The position numbers and the translations under genes were made by a program. Shown here one piece after another: positions 15,515 through 24,271 of a DNA stretch of 29,763 bases. Every line of letters starts with the position of its first letter. Positions within the stretch are counted from its first letter, which is position 1. The notes beneath the pieces are model-generated. The model had not been told where the DNA came from. It saw nothing but the letters and a program-made list of their open reading frames with translations, and did no database searches. The DNA comes from Acidobacteria bacterium AH-259-L09 (GTDB lineage: Bacteria > Acidobacteriota > UBA6911 > RPQK01): assembly GCA_027717875.1 (NCBI GenBank), contig JALLOL010000005.1:1-29763 (forward strand), read 5' to 3'.

Positions 15515-16699
15515 ATGATGCGGGCTTTTACACTTTTCTCCCTTGCTTATCTGTTTCTTGTAACTCCCCTGTGGGGACAGGGCGAAAACGCTCTGAGTGG
15601 GCTGGTACGAGAGGGGCAGGATGCTATCTATCGTCTTGACTACGCCAGGGCCGAGAGAATCTTCAGAAGAATCATCAGTGAGAATCCCAACAGCCCCGTA
15701 GGCTATGGAATGTTGTCCATCACCACTTGGAACGAGCTTCTCTTTGCCGCCGGCAATCTGGCCCTGGACGAATATGCAACCCCAACTCCTTTTACGAAGG
15801 GCCGCACTCACAAACCCATTGATCGGGAAACAAAACGCTTCAGGGAGGCCAACGACAATCTTCTGGCTGTCTGTGAGAGACTTCTGGAAAAAGATCCGAA
15901 AGACTCGTTGGCGCTTTACTTCAAGGGTCTTGCCTACGAAAACTTATCGGGTGAGGCCATTGTAATTACCAAGCGAACGGGGACGGCGATCAATTATGGC
16001 AAGAAGGCCAAAAATGTCCACGAACAGGTTCTAGCACTGAATCCCAATCTTGTCGATGCCAATGTCAGTATCGCCGGAAATGAATTTGCCAAAGCCACTC
16101 TTCCCTGGAGCATCAAATGGTTGGCTTTTTTGTTGGGAATTCGTGGAAGCAAGGAACGAGCCTTTCAGAAGCTTGAACTGGTCGCTGAAAAGGGAAGATA
16201 TAGACAGCTTGACGCCCGCGTCCTACTGGCACTGCTGAATGCCTGGAAAGGAGATCCCCGCCGGCCCGCTGCGATTTTTGAGAACCTGAGACGAAAATAC
16301 CCTGAGAATTATCTCTTTGACATCAACCTGGCGGCAATTTACCAATTAAAGCTTAATGACGTCAAATCTGCCTTGCGCCTCTACCAGCAGTTGCTGCAGA
16401 CACTGCCCCATAAAGCGCCAGGTCTTCACGCCGGAGAAATCTACCTCCGTATCGGAAAGACCCATATGCAGCTGCGCGAATACAGCCTGGCTCTGCAAGC
16501 CTTTCAGAAAGTCTTGGAGGAACCCAGAGGGGAGACAGAAACCGAACCTTTGGCCTATTTTCATCTGGCGCAAATCCACGACGAACAGGGTGAAGAGAGC
16601 CAAGCCAGAGAATACTACCGGCAGGTACTAAATTATGCCGGCCCTGAGGAGGTACTGAAGGATGAGATCAAGCGAGCCCGGCGCAAAGTGCGCCGTTAA
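15515..16699 (+). CDS. Secreted TPR-repeat protein
   Basis: A 394-residue exported protein. A signal peptide (MMRAFTLFSLAYLFLVTPLWGQ) is followed by helical TPR-like repeats over most of the length. Examples are DYARAERIFRRIISENPNSPVGYG at about 45-68, and YSLALQAFQKVLE with AYFHLAQIHDEQGEESQAREYYRQVL near the C-terminus. TPR proteins are scaffolds for protein-protein contact; the partner is unknown. It is transcribed divergently from the membrane ATPase and converges with the ATPase-kinase gene (only 7 bp between stops), so it sits between two related signalling proteins. Two adjacent ATGs (15515 and 15518) could serve as start; no strong ribosome binding site is visible. Confidence 0.8.
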   Translation: MMRAFTLFSLAYLFLVTPLWGQGENALSGLVREGQDAIYRLDYARAERIFRRIISENPNSPVGYGMLSITTWNELLFAAGNLALDEYATPTPFTKGRTHKPIDRETKRFREANDNLLAVCERLLEKDPKDSLALYFKGLAYENLSGEAIVITKRTGTAINYGKKAKNVHEQVLALNPNLVDANVSIAGNEFAKATLPWSIKWLAFLLGIRGSKERAFQKLELVAEKGRYRQLDARVLLALLNAWKGDPRRPAAIFENLRRKYPENYLFDINLAAIYQLKLNDVKSALRLYQQLLQTLPHKAPGLHAGEIYLRIGKTHMQLREYSLALQAFQKVLEEPRGETETEPLAYFHLAQIHDEQGEESQAREYYRQVLNYAGPEEVLKDEIKRARRKVRR

Positions 16700-16706
16700 A
16701 TCCCAC

Positions 16707-18632
16707 TCAGCGTAGCCAAGAAAGGAAGCTTCTTCTTTTTTGAAGCAGCTTCTTGAGGTCCTTCTTCAACTCGACGGCGGTCTGATAGCGATCTTGGGGG
16801 GATTTTTGAAGCAATTTTCTGAGCAGGCCGTCTAACCTGTCCGCATCCTCTACCTGGTAAAGTCCCAGGTAAGGAACCGGCTCGTTTACAATCGCGTAAA
16901 GTGTGGCGGGCGCGTTTTGGCGCTGAAAAGGGAGTTTTCCCGTGAGGCCTTCAAAAAGCACCACGCCCACAGAAAACAGGTCGCTGCGCTGATCCACGGG
17001 ATCAGCGCGAGCCTGCTCGGGTGACATGTAAACCAAAGTTCCGAGCAAGCTCCCCTCAAGTGTTAATTGGGTGGCAGCGACCGTATCCGCTTCCCAATGT
17101 TTTGCCAATCCAAAATCCAGAATCTTCAGGTGGTTGTCCGAAGTGATCATCAAATTGGAGGACTTTATGTCCCGATGAACGATCCCTCGTTCATGAGCGA
17201 CTTGCAGCCCAGCACAAGCCTCAATGAACCACGGGATCAATTGCCTCCATTCCATCCCCCCTTCCTCAACAAGCTTCTCTTTGAGCGTCTTCCCATTGAC
17301 CCATTCCATTACAAGTATAACCTGATCCCCGTACTCAAAAAGCTCGTAAATCGAGGTGATGGCGGGATGGTTAAGGCTGGCAGGGGCTCGCGCTTCCTGA
17401 AGAAATCTCTTCCGTGAGATCTCCATGTCCAGAAGTTCGGGCCTGATCACCTTCAGAGCTACCTTGCGCTGTAGGGAAGTGTCCTGGGCCTGATAGACGA
17501 CCCCCATGCCCCCCTCGCCCACCTTGAATAGGACCTCATATTGGTTCACTCTCAATCCAGGTGTTAGCTCACGGCTGCTCGGAGACACTCTTCCCGTTGG
17601 TGGGTGCCGCTTTTCATCGCCGAAACTTTCCACCCTGCGGATACACTCTGGAAAAGCCCGCGAGAAGATTCGAAACTGCTTACCTTCTTCGAGTAAGTAC
17701 CCTTCCCTTATCAATTTCTGACAGATATACAATTCTTCCGGCCCCGGTTGTACACCGTTCATGACCTGCTTTAACACTTGCCTACATTGGGAAGAAGAGC
17801 GTTCCCAAAAGTATTCAAAATGGGGCCCTGCTTCTTCCAGGAAGCGGGCCTCGATTTCCAGCAGGTTCACTGCCTTGCCGGGATTCTCTTCCAACCAATC
17901 GAAATAGACAGAACAAGCGATTTGCAGATAGAAAGGAAACAGACCGGCCAAATCAATAATATCTTCCCTAAAATCACCTAAAGGAATTCCTTGTTTTTCC
18001 GAAGGCGAGGTGATCAGCTTAACAGCTTCCTCTCTTTCAAAGGGTTTCAGGTAGAGGTTACTGAAGATGTTAAAGAATGGGGAATCGGAAATCTCTGAGG
18101 AGTGGCACAGCCGCTGAAGCTCCGTCTTGGAAGATGTCACGTAAGCCACCGCATAGTTGTTGGCCATGGATCGGAGGTAGGAAAAAAACTCACGGTCGAA
18201 AGTTGAATTAGAAGTAATGGCGTCAAACTCATCAAGCAGCAAAATGAGTTGTTTTCCCTGTTGGCCCAAGGTTTCCAGGATCGTTTGAAAAGCCCCATAT
18301 CCAGGTTTTTCGGGGTCGGTCAGGTCCTTTTGCACTCCTCTAATCTGCGTCAACAAAAGCGCAAAAAAGTCTTGCAGCGAGACGATGCGCAACTGCTGGA
18401 AATCAAGCAACACGACAACTAGAGAAGAACGATCGCGAAGATGCTGCCTTTGAATCTGAGGCCAGGTGAGGTGATACAAGAGGGACGATTTGCCAATCCT
18501 TCTCTCGCCGACCACGGAAACACTTTGTGGGCGGTCTGTTCCGATCCGGGACAGAATACGAGCGACTTCACGGCGTCGACCATAGAACTGCTCGGGATCC
18601 TGAATCATCACCCGGTTGAGATAGGGATTCAC
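16707..18632 (-). CDS. STAND/AAA-like ATPase fused to C-terminal Ser/Thr protein kinase
   Basis: A 641-residue cytoplasmic protein. The N-terminal ATPase begins at once (NPYLNRVMIQDPEQFYGR), with Walker A GERRIGKSS (42-50) and Walker B LLLDEFD (D134, E135). A helical region runs to about 335. A complete Hanks-type kinase follows from about 365: glycine loop GEGGMG (372-377), VALK (K394), HRDIKSSN (D488, N493), DFG (506-508), SPE in the activation segment (537-539) and DLFSVG. All key catalytic residues are present, so an active kinase is expected. The order ATPase-then-kinase is the reverse of the common kinase-first arrangement. The GTG start lies just before the NPY motif. The ATPase half resembles that of the membrane ATPase gene nearby. 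Confidence 0.88.
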   Translation of the reverse strand: MNPYLNRVMIQDPEQFYGRRREVARILSRIGTDRPQSVSVVGERRIGKSSLLYHLTWPQIQRQHLRDRSSLVVVLLDFQQLRIVSLQDFFALLLTQIRGVQKDLTDPEKPGYGAFQTILETLGQQGKQLILLLDEFDAITSNSTFDREFFSYLRSMANNYAVAYVTSSKTELQRLCHSSEISDSPFFNIFSNLYLKPFEREEAVKLITSPSEKQGIPLGDFREDIIDLAGLFPFYLQIACSVYFDWLEENPGKAVNLLEIEARFLEEAGPHFEYFWERSSSQCRQVLKQVMNGVQPGPEELYICQKLIREGYLLEEGKQFRIFSRAFPECIRRVESFGDEKRHPPTGRVSPSSRELTPGLRVNQYEVLFKVGEGGMGVVYQAQDTSLQRKVALKVIRPELLDMEISRKRFLQEARAPASLNHPAITSIYELFEYGDQVILVMEWVNGKTLKEKLVEEGGMEWRQLIPWFIEACAGLQVAHERGIVHRDIKSSNLMITSDNHLKILDFGLAKHWEADTVAATQLTLEGSLLGTLVYMSPEQARADPVDQRSDLFSVGVVLFEGLTGKLPFQRQNAPATLYAIVNEPVPYLGLYQVEDADRLDGLLRKLLQKSPQDRYQTAVELKKDLKKLLQKRRSFLSWLR

Positions 18633-18654
18633 GCCACAATCATTTTAGCCGAGT

Positions 18655-18695
18655 GGGCCGTGTGTTTAAAATTAAAATTTTAAAGACACGGCCCC
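18655..18695. repeat. Family A palindromic repeat, copy 4 (short form)
   Basis: A 41-bp version with ends GGGCCGTGTG and GACACGGCCCC and a shortened AT-rich centre lacking the GGCG turn. It lies between the divergent ATPase-kinase and transporter genes, so it cannot simply be a terminator for either. Confidence 0.82.
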
Positions 18696-18731
18696 TTCCA
18701 TTTGGATATCATCTCGAACCGGACACACCGC

Positions 18732-18748
18732 AAGGAGGTCAGACCCTG
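18732..18748 (+). promoter_or_regulatory. Strong Shine-Dalgarno followed by a CTG start
   Basis: AAGGAGGT at 18732-18739 is a near-perfect anti-16S match. At the right distance (6 nt) the in-frame codon is CTG at 18746; the next candidate, TTG at 18755, is 15 nt away. No ATG lies nearby. The sequence GGAGGTCAGACC also resembles the end of family B palindromes. Confidence 0.6.
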
Positions 18749-21475
18749 AATCAATTGCTGCGGCTCTTCTCTGTGCGTCCAGAGGAAGCACGCACGGCCC
18801 TGCTCATGGCCTTGTACTTCTTCCTGGCCATGACTTGCGTGAGCATGGTCAAGTCTTTGCAGATTGCCCTCTATCTGAGCAGGGTCGGTTTTGACTGGCG
18901 CCTACCGTCACTGTACGCACTTTTGGCTTTGCTCTCCGGCCCAATCGTGCTCCTTTACCGCTCTTTGATCCGTCGATACTCCCACCTGCGACTGGTCAGC
19001 AACACTCTAGTTTTTTTTCTCTTTAGCGTCGCTCTGTTCTGGCTCCTGGTAGGAAAAGAACAATCCGGGATCTACCTGGCATTTTACACCTGGGGAGGTG
19101 TCTTCACTTTGCTGCTCCCTACCTTAGGTTGGGTGATTTCCTATGACCTCTACACTACACGAGAAGCCAAGCGTCTCTTCACCCTCTTGGGGACGGGGGG
19201 AATCCTAGGGGGTGCTTGCGGCGGCTATTACACTGCTTTGGTCGCCGGGACGCTCGGTGCCAGCGGGCTGCTCGTTCACGTCTTCGCGCTTCTGTTAGTT
19301 TTACAAGGGGTACTGGTGGCCATCTATCAGTCCGACAGCAGCCGCTTGGACCGAAGATATCGACCCAGCTCTGAGTCCTCGCGGCGACCAAGACAGGCTC
19401 AGGTCTCGAGCGTGCGCGGCCTTTTTCGATCGCGTCACTTGATCCACCTGGCCGGGATCGTTTTGGTCTCTGCCTTTGCGACCACCCTAATTGACCTACA
19501 GTATCAATGGGTTCTGGATCGCCGCTATCCTGGAGCAGAGGCACAGATCGCTCAGTTTGTGAGTGCTCTGCTAGGAACGATGTACTCTTTCTCGGCCCTT
19601 TTCCAGTTGTTTGTCACCAGTCCTGTTCTACGCTACTTCGGCGTTGGTGCTGCTCTTCTAATACTTCCCCTAGCGCTGCTGGGGGGATCGGGGGGGGTGG
19701 TCATTCTGCTCGGTTTCTGGGCTGTTGTAGCTCTAAAAGTCATTGACGGATCTCTCCGCTCTTCTGTTCATCGAACTGGGCTGGAAATGCTTTATGTACC
19801 CATCTGGAACCCTCAGACTGTGACCGTTAAGACGTTTATCGACCTAGTGGTCTTCCGTTTTGGCGATGCTTTAGGGGCAGCTGCTTTTCTGGGAGTGTCG
19901 ACTTTTCTCCTGACACCCGTGAAGGGCATTGGAATAACGGTGGCGGTGGTGGCTGCATTCTGGGCTTACCTGGCCGTAAAGCTTGGAACCCAGTACATCG
20001 AAAGTCTTCGTTACAGCCTTGAGAGCAAGGCAACCCGAGGCTTGCATCGCTCCCTTATTTTAGAAGAGGCTGGGGCTAAGAAAGCCCTAATGGACGCACT
20101 GCAAAGCCCAAATCCGGCCAAGGTTCACTTCGCCCTCCAACAACTTGCCTCTGTCAGTGCCGAAAACGAACCAGAGGTGAGGGACTTTACCAGTCAAGCC
20201 GAAGAGATCATGCACACTCAGATACCGGGCATTTACAGTGTCCGTTTGGAGTGGTTAAAAGCGGTAGCACCCTTGGTGGATCATTCCGATTCCCAAGTCG
20301 GGGCCGCTGCCTTCCATTTGTTAGTTCGTCATCATCGCACCAAATATTTGCCCCTCTTGGAGAAGAAGCTGAACTCCGAATGGGTTCCCGAAACGATCTA
20401 CTTGTGCTATCTGGACCGTTACGTGAAACGGCCCGGCAGGTATCTCCGTCCCCCTCAGGTGCTCCGGTGGTGCCAGAATTTGACGCCGGGAAAGGCTTCC
20501 ATTCTGGCACGGCTAATGGGGAAGACAAAAAATCCTGCCTTCCTGCCAGTACTTCGACAGTGGATGAGTGGGGACCCAGGAGAACCGGCAAGAGCGGCCA
20601 TCGAAGCCATAGGCCAATATGCAGACCCACGGTTTCTGGACGCTGTGATAAATCTTCTGGGATCGAACTCGACTCGCCAGGTGGCCCGCAGGGCACTCAT
20701 TAGTTATGGCGAAACCGCCGTTTCACATCTCCTGCAGCTGCTTCGCAACCCTGCAGCCGGACCTTCCATTAAACGACACATTCCCCTCATCCTCAGCCGC
20801 ATCAATACGTCATCATCGCGGGCGGCACTTGTAGCGGCCCTTTATTCACCTGATCCCGTGGTATCCTTCAGCGCTCTCAAAGGCCTCAACAAAATCCGAG
20901 CTTCCCAGGATCTTTCTTATTCCCAGGAGTCCTTTCTGCCGCTTCTGCAAATATGGGCCAAGCAATACTACGAACTGGTCAATGTCGAATCGATCCTAGA
21001 CAAAAAAGGTGGAGACGCCTGGAGACTGCTCGAGAAAGCAAATCGCGAGCGAATGGACTGGGCAATTGAAAAGATCTTTCGAGGGCTAGAACTTTTTTTG
21101 CCTCATGGAGATGCCTATTTCGCATACCTGGGGTACACCAGTGACAAAAAGGAACTTCGCGAAAATGCGATCGAGTTGATCGATACAAGGATCAAAGGCG
21201 AACTCCGACACACGTTGCTCCCCATCTTCAGTGAGGAGAACTCGCTGGAGGTGGCTCGCAGAGGACGTGAGCTTTTTCGTCTTCCCTCCGATCCGGACGC
21301 AATACTATTGGATGCGCTTTTGGGGTCTGACCCCTGGTTTAAATGCTGTGTCCTGGTTGTGGTAAGGGAGCAGCCCAAACCGATCCTGGAAAGGGCTGTG
21401 CGCCAGGCTTGCCAGGACATCGATCCTATCGTTCGAGAAACCGCCCAATGGGTTCTGAAGGGGGTCAGACCTTGA
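18746..21475 (+). CDS. NTT/MFS-like nucleotide-transporter-type membrane protein fused to HEAT repeats
   Basis: About 909 residues. The N-terminal about 430 residues hold roughly twelve transmembrane helices resembling the ADP/ATP translocase (NTT/Tlc) branch of the major facilitator superfamily. Stretches such as ALYFFLAMTCVSMVKSL, a late VALKVIDGSLRSSVHRTGLEML and VFRFGDALGAAAF support this. The C-terminal half (about 460-909) is a run of HEAT-like helical repeats, for example GEPARAAIEAIGQYADPRFLDAVINLLGS. Such fusions occur in free-living bacteria, where true nucleotide exchange is unproven. An upstream in-frame extension to 18653 would run through the family A palindrome and is unlikely, so I place the start at CTG 18746 (TTG 18755 is the alternative). 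The last codons and the stop lie inside a family B repeat. Confidence 0.75.
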   Translation: MNQLLRLFSVRPEEARTALLMALYFFLAMTCVSMVKSLQIALYLSRVGFDWRLPSLYALLALLSGPIVLLYRSLIRRYSHLRLVSNTLVFFLFSVALFWLLVGKEQSGIYLAFYTWGGVFTLLLPTLGWVISYDLYTTREAKRLFTLLGTGGILGGACGGYYTALVAGTLGASGLLVHVFALLLVLQGVLVAIYQSDSSRLDRRYRPSSESSRRPRQAQVSSVRGLFRSRHLIHLAGIVLVSAFATTLIDLQYQWVLDRRYPGAEAQIAQFVSALLGTMYSFSALFQLFVTSPVLRYFGVGAALLILPLALLGGSGGVVILLGFWAVVALKVIDGSLRSSVHRTGLEMLYVPIWNPQTVTVKTFIDLVVFRFGDALGAAAFLGVSTFLLTPVKGIGITVAVVAAFWAYLAVKLGTQYIESLRYSLESKATRGLHRSLILEEAGAKKALMDALQSPNPAKVHFALQQLASVSAENEPEVRDFTSQAEEIMHTQIPGIYSVRLEWLKAVAPLVDHSDSQVGAAAFHLLVRHHRTKYLPLLEKKLNSEWVPETIYLCYLDRYVKRPGRYLRPPQVLRWCQNLTPGKASILARLMGKTKNPAFLPVLRQWMSGDPGEPARAAIEAIGQYADPRFLDAVINLLGSNSTRQVARRALISYGETAVSHLLQLLRNPAAGPSIKRHIPLILSRINTSSSRAALVAALYSPDPVVSFSALKGLNKIRASQDLSYSQESFLPLLQIWAKQYYELVNVESILDKKGGDAWRLLEKANRERMDWAIEKIFRGLELFLPHGDAYFAYLGYTSDKKELRENAIELIDTRIKGELRHTLLPIFSEENSLEVARRGRELFRLPSDPDAILLDALLGSDPWFKCCVLVVVREQPKPILERAVRQACQDIDPIVRETAQWVLKGVRP
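21322..21334. repeat. Perfect GGGGTCTGACCCC palindrome inside the transporter/HEAT gene
   Basis: Thirteen bases equal to the two ends of a family B element joined without an interior. It is in frame within the HEAT region (encoding GSDP). It could be chance or a minimal or decayed element. Confidence 0.5.
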
Positions 21476-21499
21476 GTTTTGGGGTCAGACCCCCTTCAG
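21455..21499. repeat. Family B element shared by two convergent gene ends
   Basis: CTGAAGGGGGTC (21455-21466) and GACCCCCTTCAG (21488-21499) are perfect 12-bp inverted arms around a 21-nt loop. Within it GGGGTCAGACC occurs twice as a direct repeat (21461 and 21481). The transporter TGA (21473-21475) and the gatA stop (complement of 21485-21487) are both inside it. A bidirectional terminator role is plausible. Confidence 0.85.
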
Positions 21500-22960
21500 T
21501 TTCAATGGGGGGCGTTGGAGGGACAATTCCTGCTCCAAAGCATGCGCCAGGCGCAAGATTTTCACTTCCTGGAAATGGGGTGCCTGGATTTGGAGACCGA
21601 TAGGAAGCCCCTCCTCGCTGAAGCCACAAGGCATGACCAAACCTGGGACGCCGGCCAAATTGGCTGTCACAGTGTAGATGTCCGACAGATACATCTGGAG
21701 TGGGTCGGCCTTTTTTTCTCCGATTTTAAAGGGAAGCGAGGGAGTGGTGGGGCCAATCAGAAGATCCACCTCCTCGAAGGCTTTAAGGTAGTCGTTTTTC
21801 AGGAGAGTTCGCACCTTACTGGCCTTTAAATAGTAAGCGTCATAATAACCAGCACTGAGCGCATAAGTACCGATCATGATGCGTCGCTTCACCTCTTCGC
21901 CGAAGCCTTCGCTACGGGTGGATTTGAACATGGTCTCCAGGTCTTCCTGATGAGAACTACGATAGGCGTACTTCACTCCATCATATCGTGCCAGGTTGGA
22001 ACTGGCCTCGGCCGGAGCAATGATGTAGTAGGTAGCAATGGCATATTCCGTGTGAGGAAGGCTCACCTCGAGCACCGGACATCCCAGTCCCTCCAACTTT
22101 TTGATGGCCGCGTGAACACTTTGCTCGATCTGCGGATCCAGTCCAGAACTGAACCACTCGCCCGCAACTCCGATTTTTACATCCTTGACATCCCTGTCAA
22201 TCTCGCTCAAATAATCCTCTACCGGGCACGCAGCGGAGGTTGAATCACTCGCATCTGGCCCTGCCACAACCTGCAGCAGCATGGCCACGTCGTAGACGCT
22301 ATTAGCCATAGGGCCAATTTGATCGAGAGAAGAAGCGAAAGCCACCAGACCGTAGCGAGACACGCGGCCGTAAGTCGGCTTCAGACCGACCACGCCACAG
22401 AAGGCCGCCGGCTGGCGGATCGAACCTCCTGTATCACTTCCCAATGCTCCCGGAGCTTCCCAAGCGGCCACCGCTGCGGCCGACCCTCCGCTGGATCCTC
22501 CTGGAACCCGTTCCAGATTCCACGGATTACGCGTGGGGAAGAAAGAAGAGTTTTCCGTACTCGAGCCCATGGCAAACTCATCACAGTTCGTCTTTCCTAA
22601 GAGGATGACTCCCTCTTGTTTCAGTTTACAAACCACGGTCGCATCGTAGGGAGGGAGATAATCCCCAAGAATGCGCGAAGCACACGTTGTTCGCACGTCC
22701 TGCGTAATGATGTTATCTTTGATCGCTAGTGGGATTCCGGTTAAGAGTCCGTTGGTAAATTCTCCTGCCGCAATCCGTTGATCCATTTCTGCAGCCTGCT
22801 TCAGAGCTAATTCGGGTTCGACCGTCAAAAATGCCCGGAGCTTGTCGTCGTGCTGCTGGATGCGATCGAGGAAGTTTTGGGTGACATCCCTGGCAGACAA
22901 ATCCCTGCGTTTGATCGCCTCTCGGAGTTGGCGAATGGGAAGCTGATAAATTTCGCTCAT
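21485..22960 (-). CDS. gatA: Aspartyl/glutamyl-tRNA amidotransferase subunit A
   Basis: A 491-residue amidase-signature enzyme that liberates ammonia from glutamine so that GatB can convert mischarged Glu-tRNA(Gln) or Asp-tRNA(Asn). The catalytic triad is visible: Lys81 in PLAIKDNI, cis-Ser156 in [10 protein letters not shown], and nucleophile Ser180 in [27 protein letters not shown] and the C-terminal [15 protein letters not shown] stretch are typical of GatA. ATG 22960 gives the family's usual start ([16 protein letters not shown]). It follows gatC by 43 bp; gatB is not in the window. Its last residues (KGV) and stop codon come from a family B repeat. Confidence 0.97.
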   Translation of the reverse strand: MSEIYQLPIRQLREAIKRRDLSARDVTQNFLDRIQQHDDKLRAFLTVEPELALKQAAEMDQRIAAGEFTNGLLTGIPLAIKDNIITQDVRTTCASRILGDYLPPYDATVVCKLKQEGVILLGKTNCDEFAMGSSTENSSFFPTRNPWNLERVPGGSSGGSAAAVAAWEAPGALGSDTGGSIRQPAAFCGVVGLKPTYGRVSRYGLVAFASSLDQIGPMANSVYDVAMLLQVVAGPDASDSTSAACPVEDYLSEIDRDVKDVKIGVAGEWFSSGLDPQIEQSVHAAIKKLEGLGCPVLEVSLPHTEYAIATYYIIAPAEASSNLARYDGVKYAYRSSHQEDLETMFKSTRSEGFGEEVKRRIMIGTYALSAGYYDAYYLKASKVRTLLKNDYLKAFEEVDLLIGPTTPSLPFKIGEKKADPLQMYLSDIYTVTANLAGVPGLVMPCGFSEEGLPIGLQIQAPHFQEVKILRLAHALEQELSLQRPPLKLKGV

Positions 22961-23003
22961 GGTGATTTCGTGCTGTCGCGGTTTCGTTTGGCTTCTGCCC
23001 GTC

Positions 23004-23300
23004 CTACTCAATTACCGCGGGTACGCGAAAATGATCCTCTGAGGAGTCGGGAGCGTTTGCCAAAGCCGCGGCCACGGCAAATGAGGGCCTTCTCTCGTCT
23101 TTTCGCATGGGAGTCTCGAGATGATCTTGTTCAAGAGCGTGATAGGTGGGTTCAATGTCATCGGTCACAACCGCGTCCAGCTGGGCAAAGTAGTCCAGAA
23201 TTTTCTGAAACTGCTGCACAAACCGCTCAAGCTCTCCGGGGGCGAACTTCAAATTGGCAAGGTCCGCAATTTTTTCAACCTCTCTGGTACTTAATGACAT
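23004..23300 (-). CDS. gatC: Aspartyl/glutamyl-tRNA amidotransferase subunit C
   Basis: A 98-residue subunit that wraps between GatA and GatB and stabilises the amidotransferase. The opening [19 protein letters not shown], the helix [19 protein letters not shown] and the following IEPTYHALE are diagnostic. AAAGGAGA lies just upstream of the ATG. The 5' end overlaps the end of ribF by 26 bp, so the ribosome binding site falls inside ribF and the two are likely cotranscribed. Confidence 0.95.
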   Translation of the reverse strand: MSLSTREVEKIADLANLKFAPGELERFVQQFQKILDYFAQLDAVVTDDIEPTYHALEQDHLETPMRKDERRPSFAVAAALANAPDSSEDHFRVPAVIE

Positions 23301-24255
23301 AGTTTCTCTCCTTTAGAATTTTCGCCAGACGAGCCAAGTATCTTCGCGTTTCCTGGACATCCCGTTCAATCTGTTTTCTCAGATCCCAAACATTTTCAAA
23401 TTTCTTTTCTGCTCGGAGGCGAAGGCAAAATTCCAATTTTATCGGTCTGCCGTAGACGTTTTCGTTGAAGTCCAGCAGGTGGGTTTCAACCACGGGGCGA
23501 CTGTCGGACTTCTGATACAGGGTTGGGCGATACCCAACATTGGTCACACTTGGGAACAGCTTGCCATTGAGATGAGCCCGGCTCGCGTAGACACCGGGAG
23601 CAGGAGTTAATTCGTTCTCCGGATCCAGGTTTGCAGTTGGGAATCCCAGCTGAACCCCTTTCCCGGAGCCGCGCACGACAATCCCCACAATCTGGTAAGG
23701 GCGTCCAAGCAGGCGTTTGGCCAAAGCCACCCTCCCATCCCGAAGCAGACTTCGGATGGAGGTGCTGCTGATGCGATTATCACGAAAATAAACGGGCTTG
23801 ATCTCGTGAACTTCGAACTCGAATTCTTGTCCAAGAGACTTGAGAGTTGGCAAGTCACCGGAGCGCCGGTGGCCAAAACGGAAATTGCTTCCCACGTGAA
23901 TTTCACGGATTTGATGGTTGTACAGGACCTCGCGTGCAAATTGCGCCGGCGTGTAAAGAGAGAGCTTCCGAGTGAAGGGCAGTCGCACCATGATGTCCAC
24001 GTCCAGTTCTTCGAGCATCCTTTCTTTCTGCGCCTCCGTTTGCAGCAGAGGAGGCGCATCACCCGGGGAAATGACCTTTTGGGGATGAGGGAAAAAGGTG
24101 AGGAGAACCGATGTCCCCTGCTTTTGCCGTGCGCGCTCTACCAGTCGTTGCAAAATAATCTGATGGCCACGATGCACTCCATCAAAAACACCGATGGCCA
24201 CTATCGGATAGTTCAGCGATTGAGGGAACTGCGTGAGATTATCGATGATACGCAT
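23275..24255 (-). CDS. ribF: Bifunctional riboflavin kinase / FMN adenylyltransferase
   Basis: A 326-residue enzyme that phosphorylates riboflavin to FMN and adenylates FMN to FAD. The N-terminal adenylyltransferase domain has GVFDGVHRGHQ (22-32) with the nucleotidyltransferase HxGH-like site, and SSTSIRSLL near 163-171. The C-terminal kinase domain shows GKGVQLGFPTANL with the conserved PTAN (206-209), then NVGYRPT and VETHLLDF. Length is standard. It lies 16 bp after the DUF1844 gene and overlaps gatC, in a minus-strand housekeeping run. No FMN riboswitch is visible upstream. Confidence 0.96.
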   Translation of the reverse strand: MRIIDNLTQFPQSLNYPIVAIGVFDGVHRGHQIILQRLVERARQKQGTSVLLTFFPHPQKVISPGDAPPLLQTEAQKERMLEELDVDIMVRLPFTRKLSLYTPAQFAREVLYNHQIREIHVGSNFRFGHRRSGDLPTLKSLGQEFEFEVHEIKPVYFRDNRISSTSIRSLLRDGRVALAKRLLGRPYQIVGIVVRGSGKGVQLGFPTANLDPENELTPAPGVYASRAHLNGKLFPSVTNVGYRPTLYQKSDSRPVVETHLLDFNENVYGRPIKLEFCLRLRAEKKFENVWDLRKQIERDVQETRRYLARLAKILKERNYVIKYQRG

Positions 24256-24271
24256 GTAAGCCGCATGGGAG

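Noticed and set aside
23275..23300. Frameshift or misassembly at the ribF/gatC overlap
   Set aside because: Both proteins are full length with intact ends, and the gatC ribosome binding site lies inside ribF; this is a normal 26-bp overlap.
24256..24271. Possible FMN riboswitch upstream of ribF
   Set aside because: Only 16 bp separate ribF from the preceding gene, leaving no room for the aptamer.
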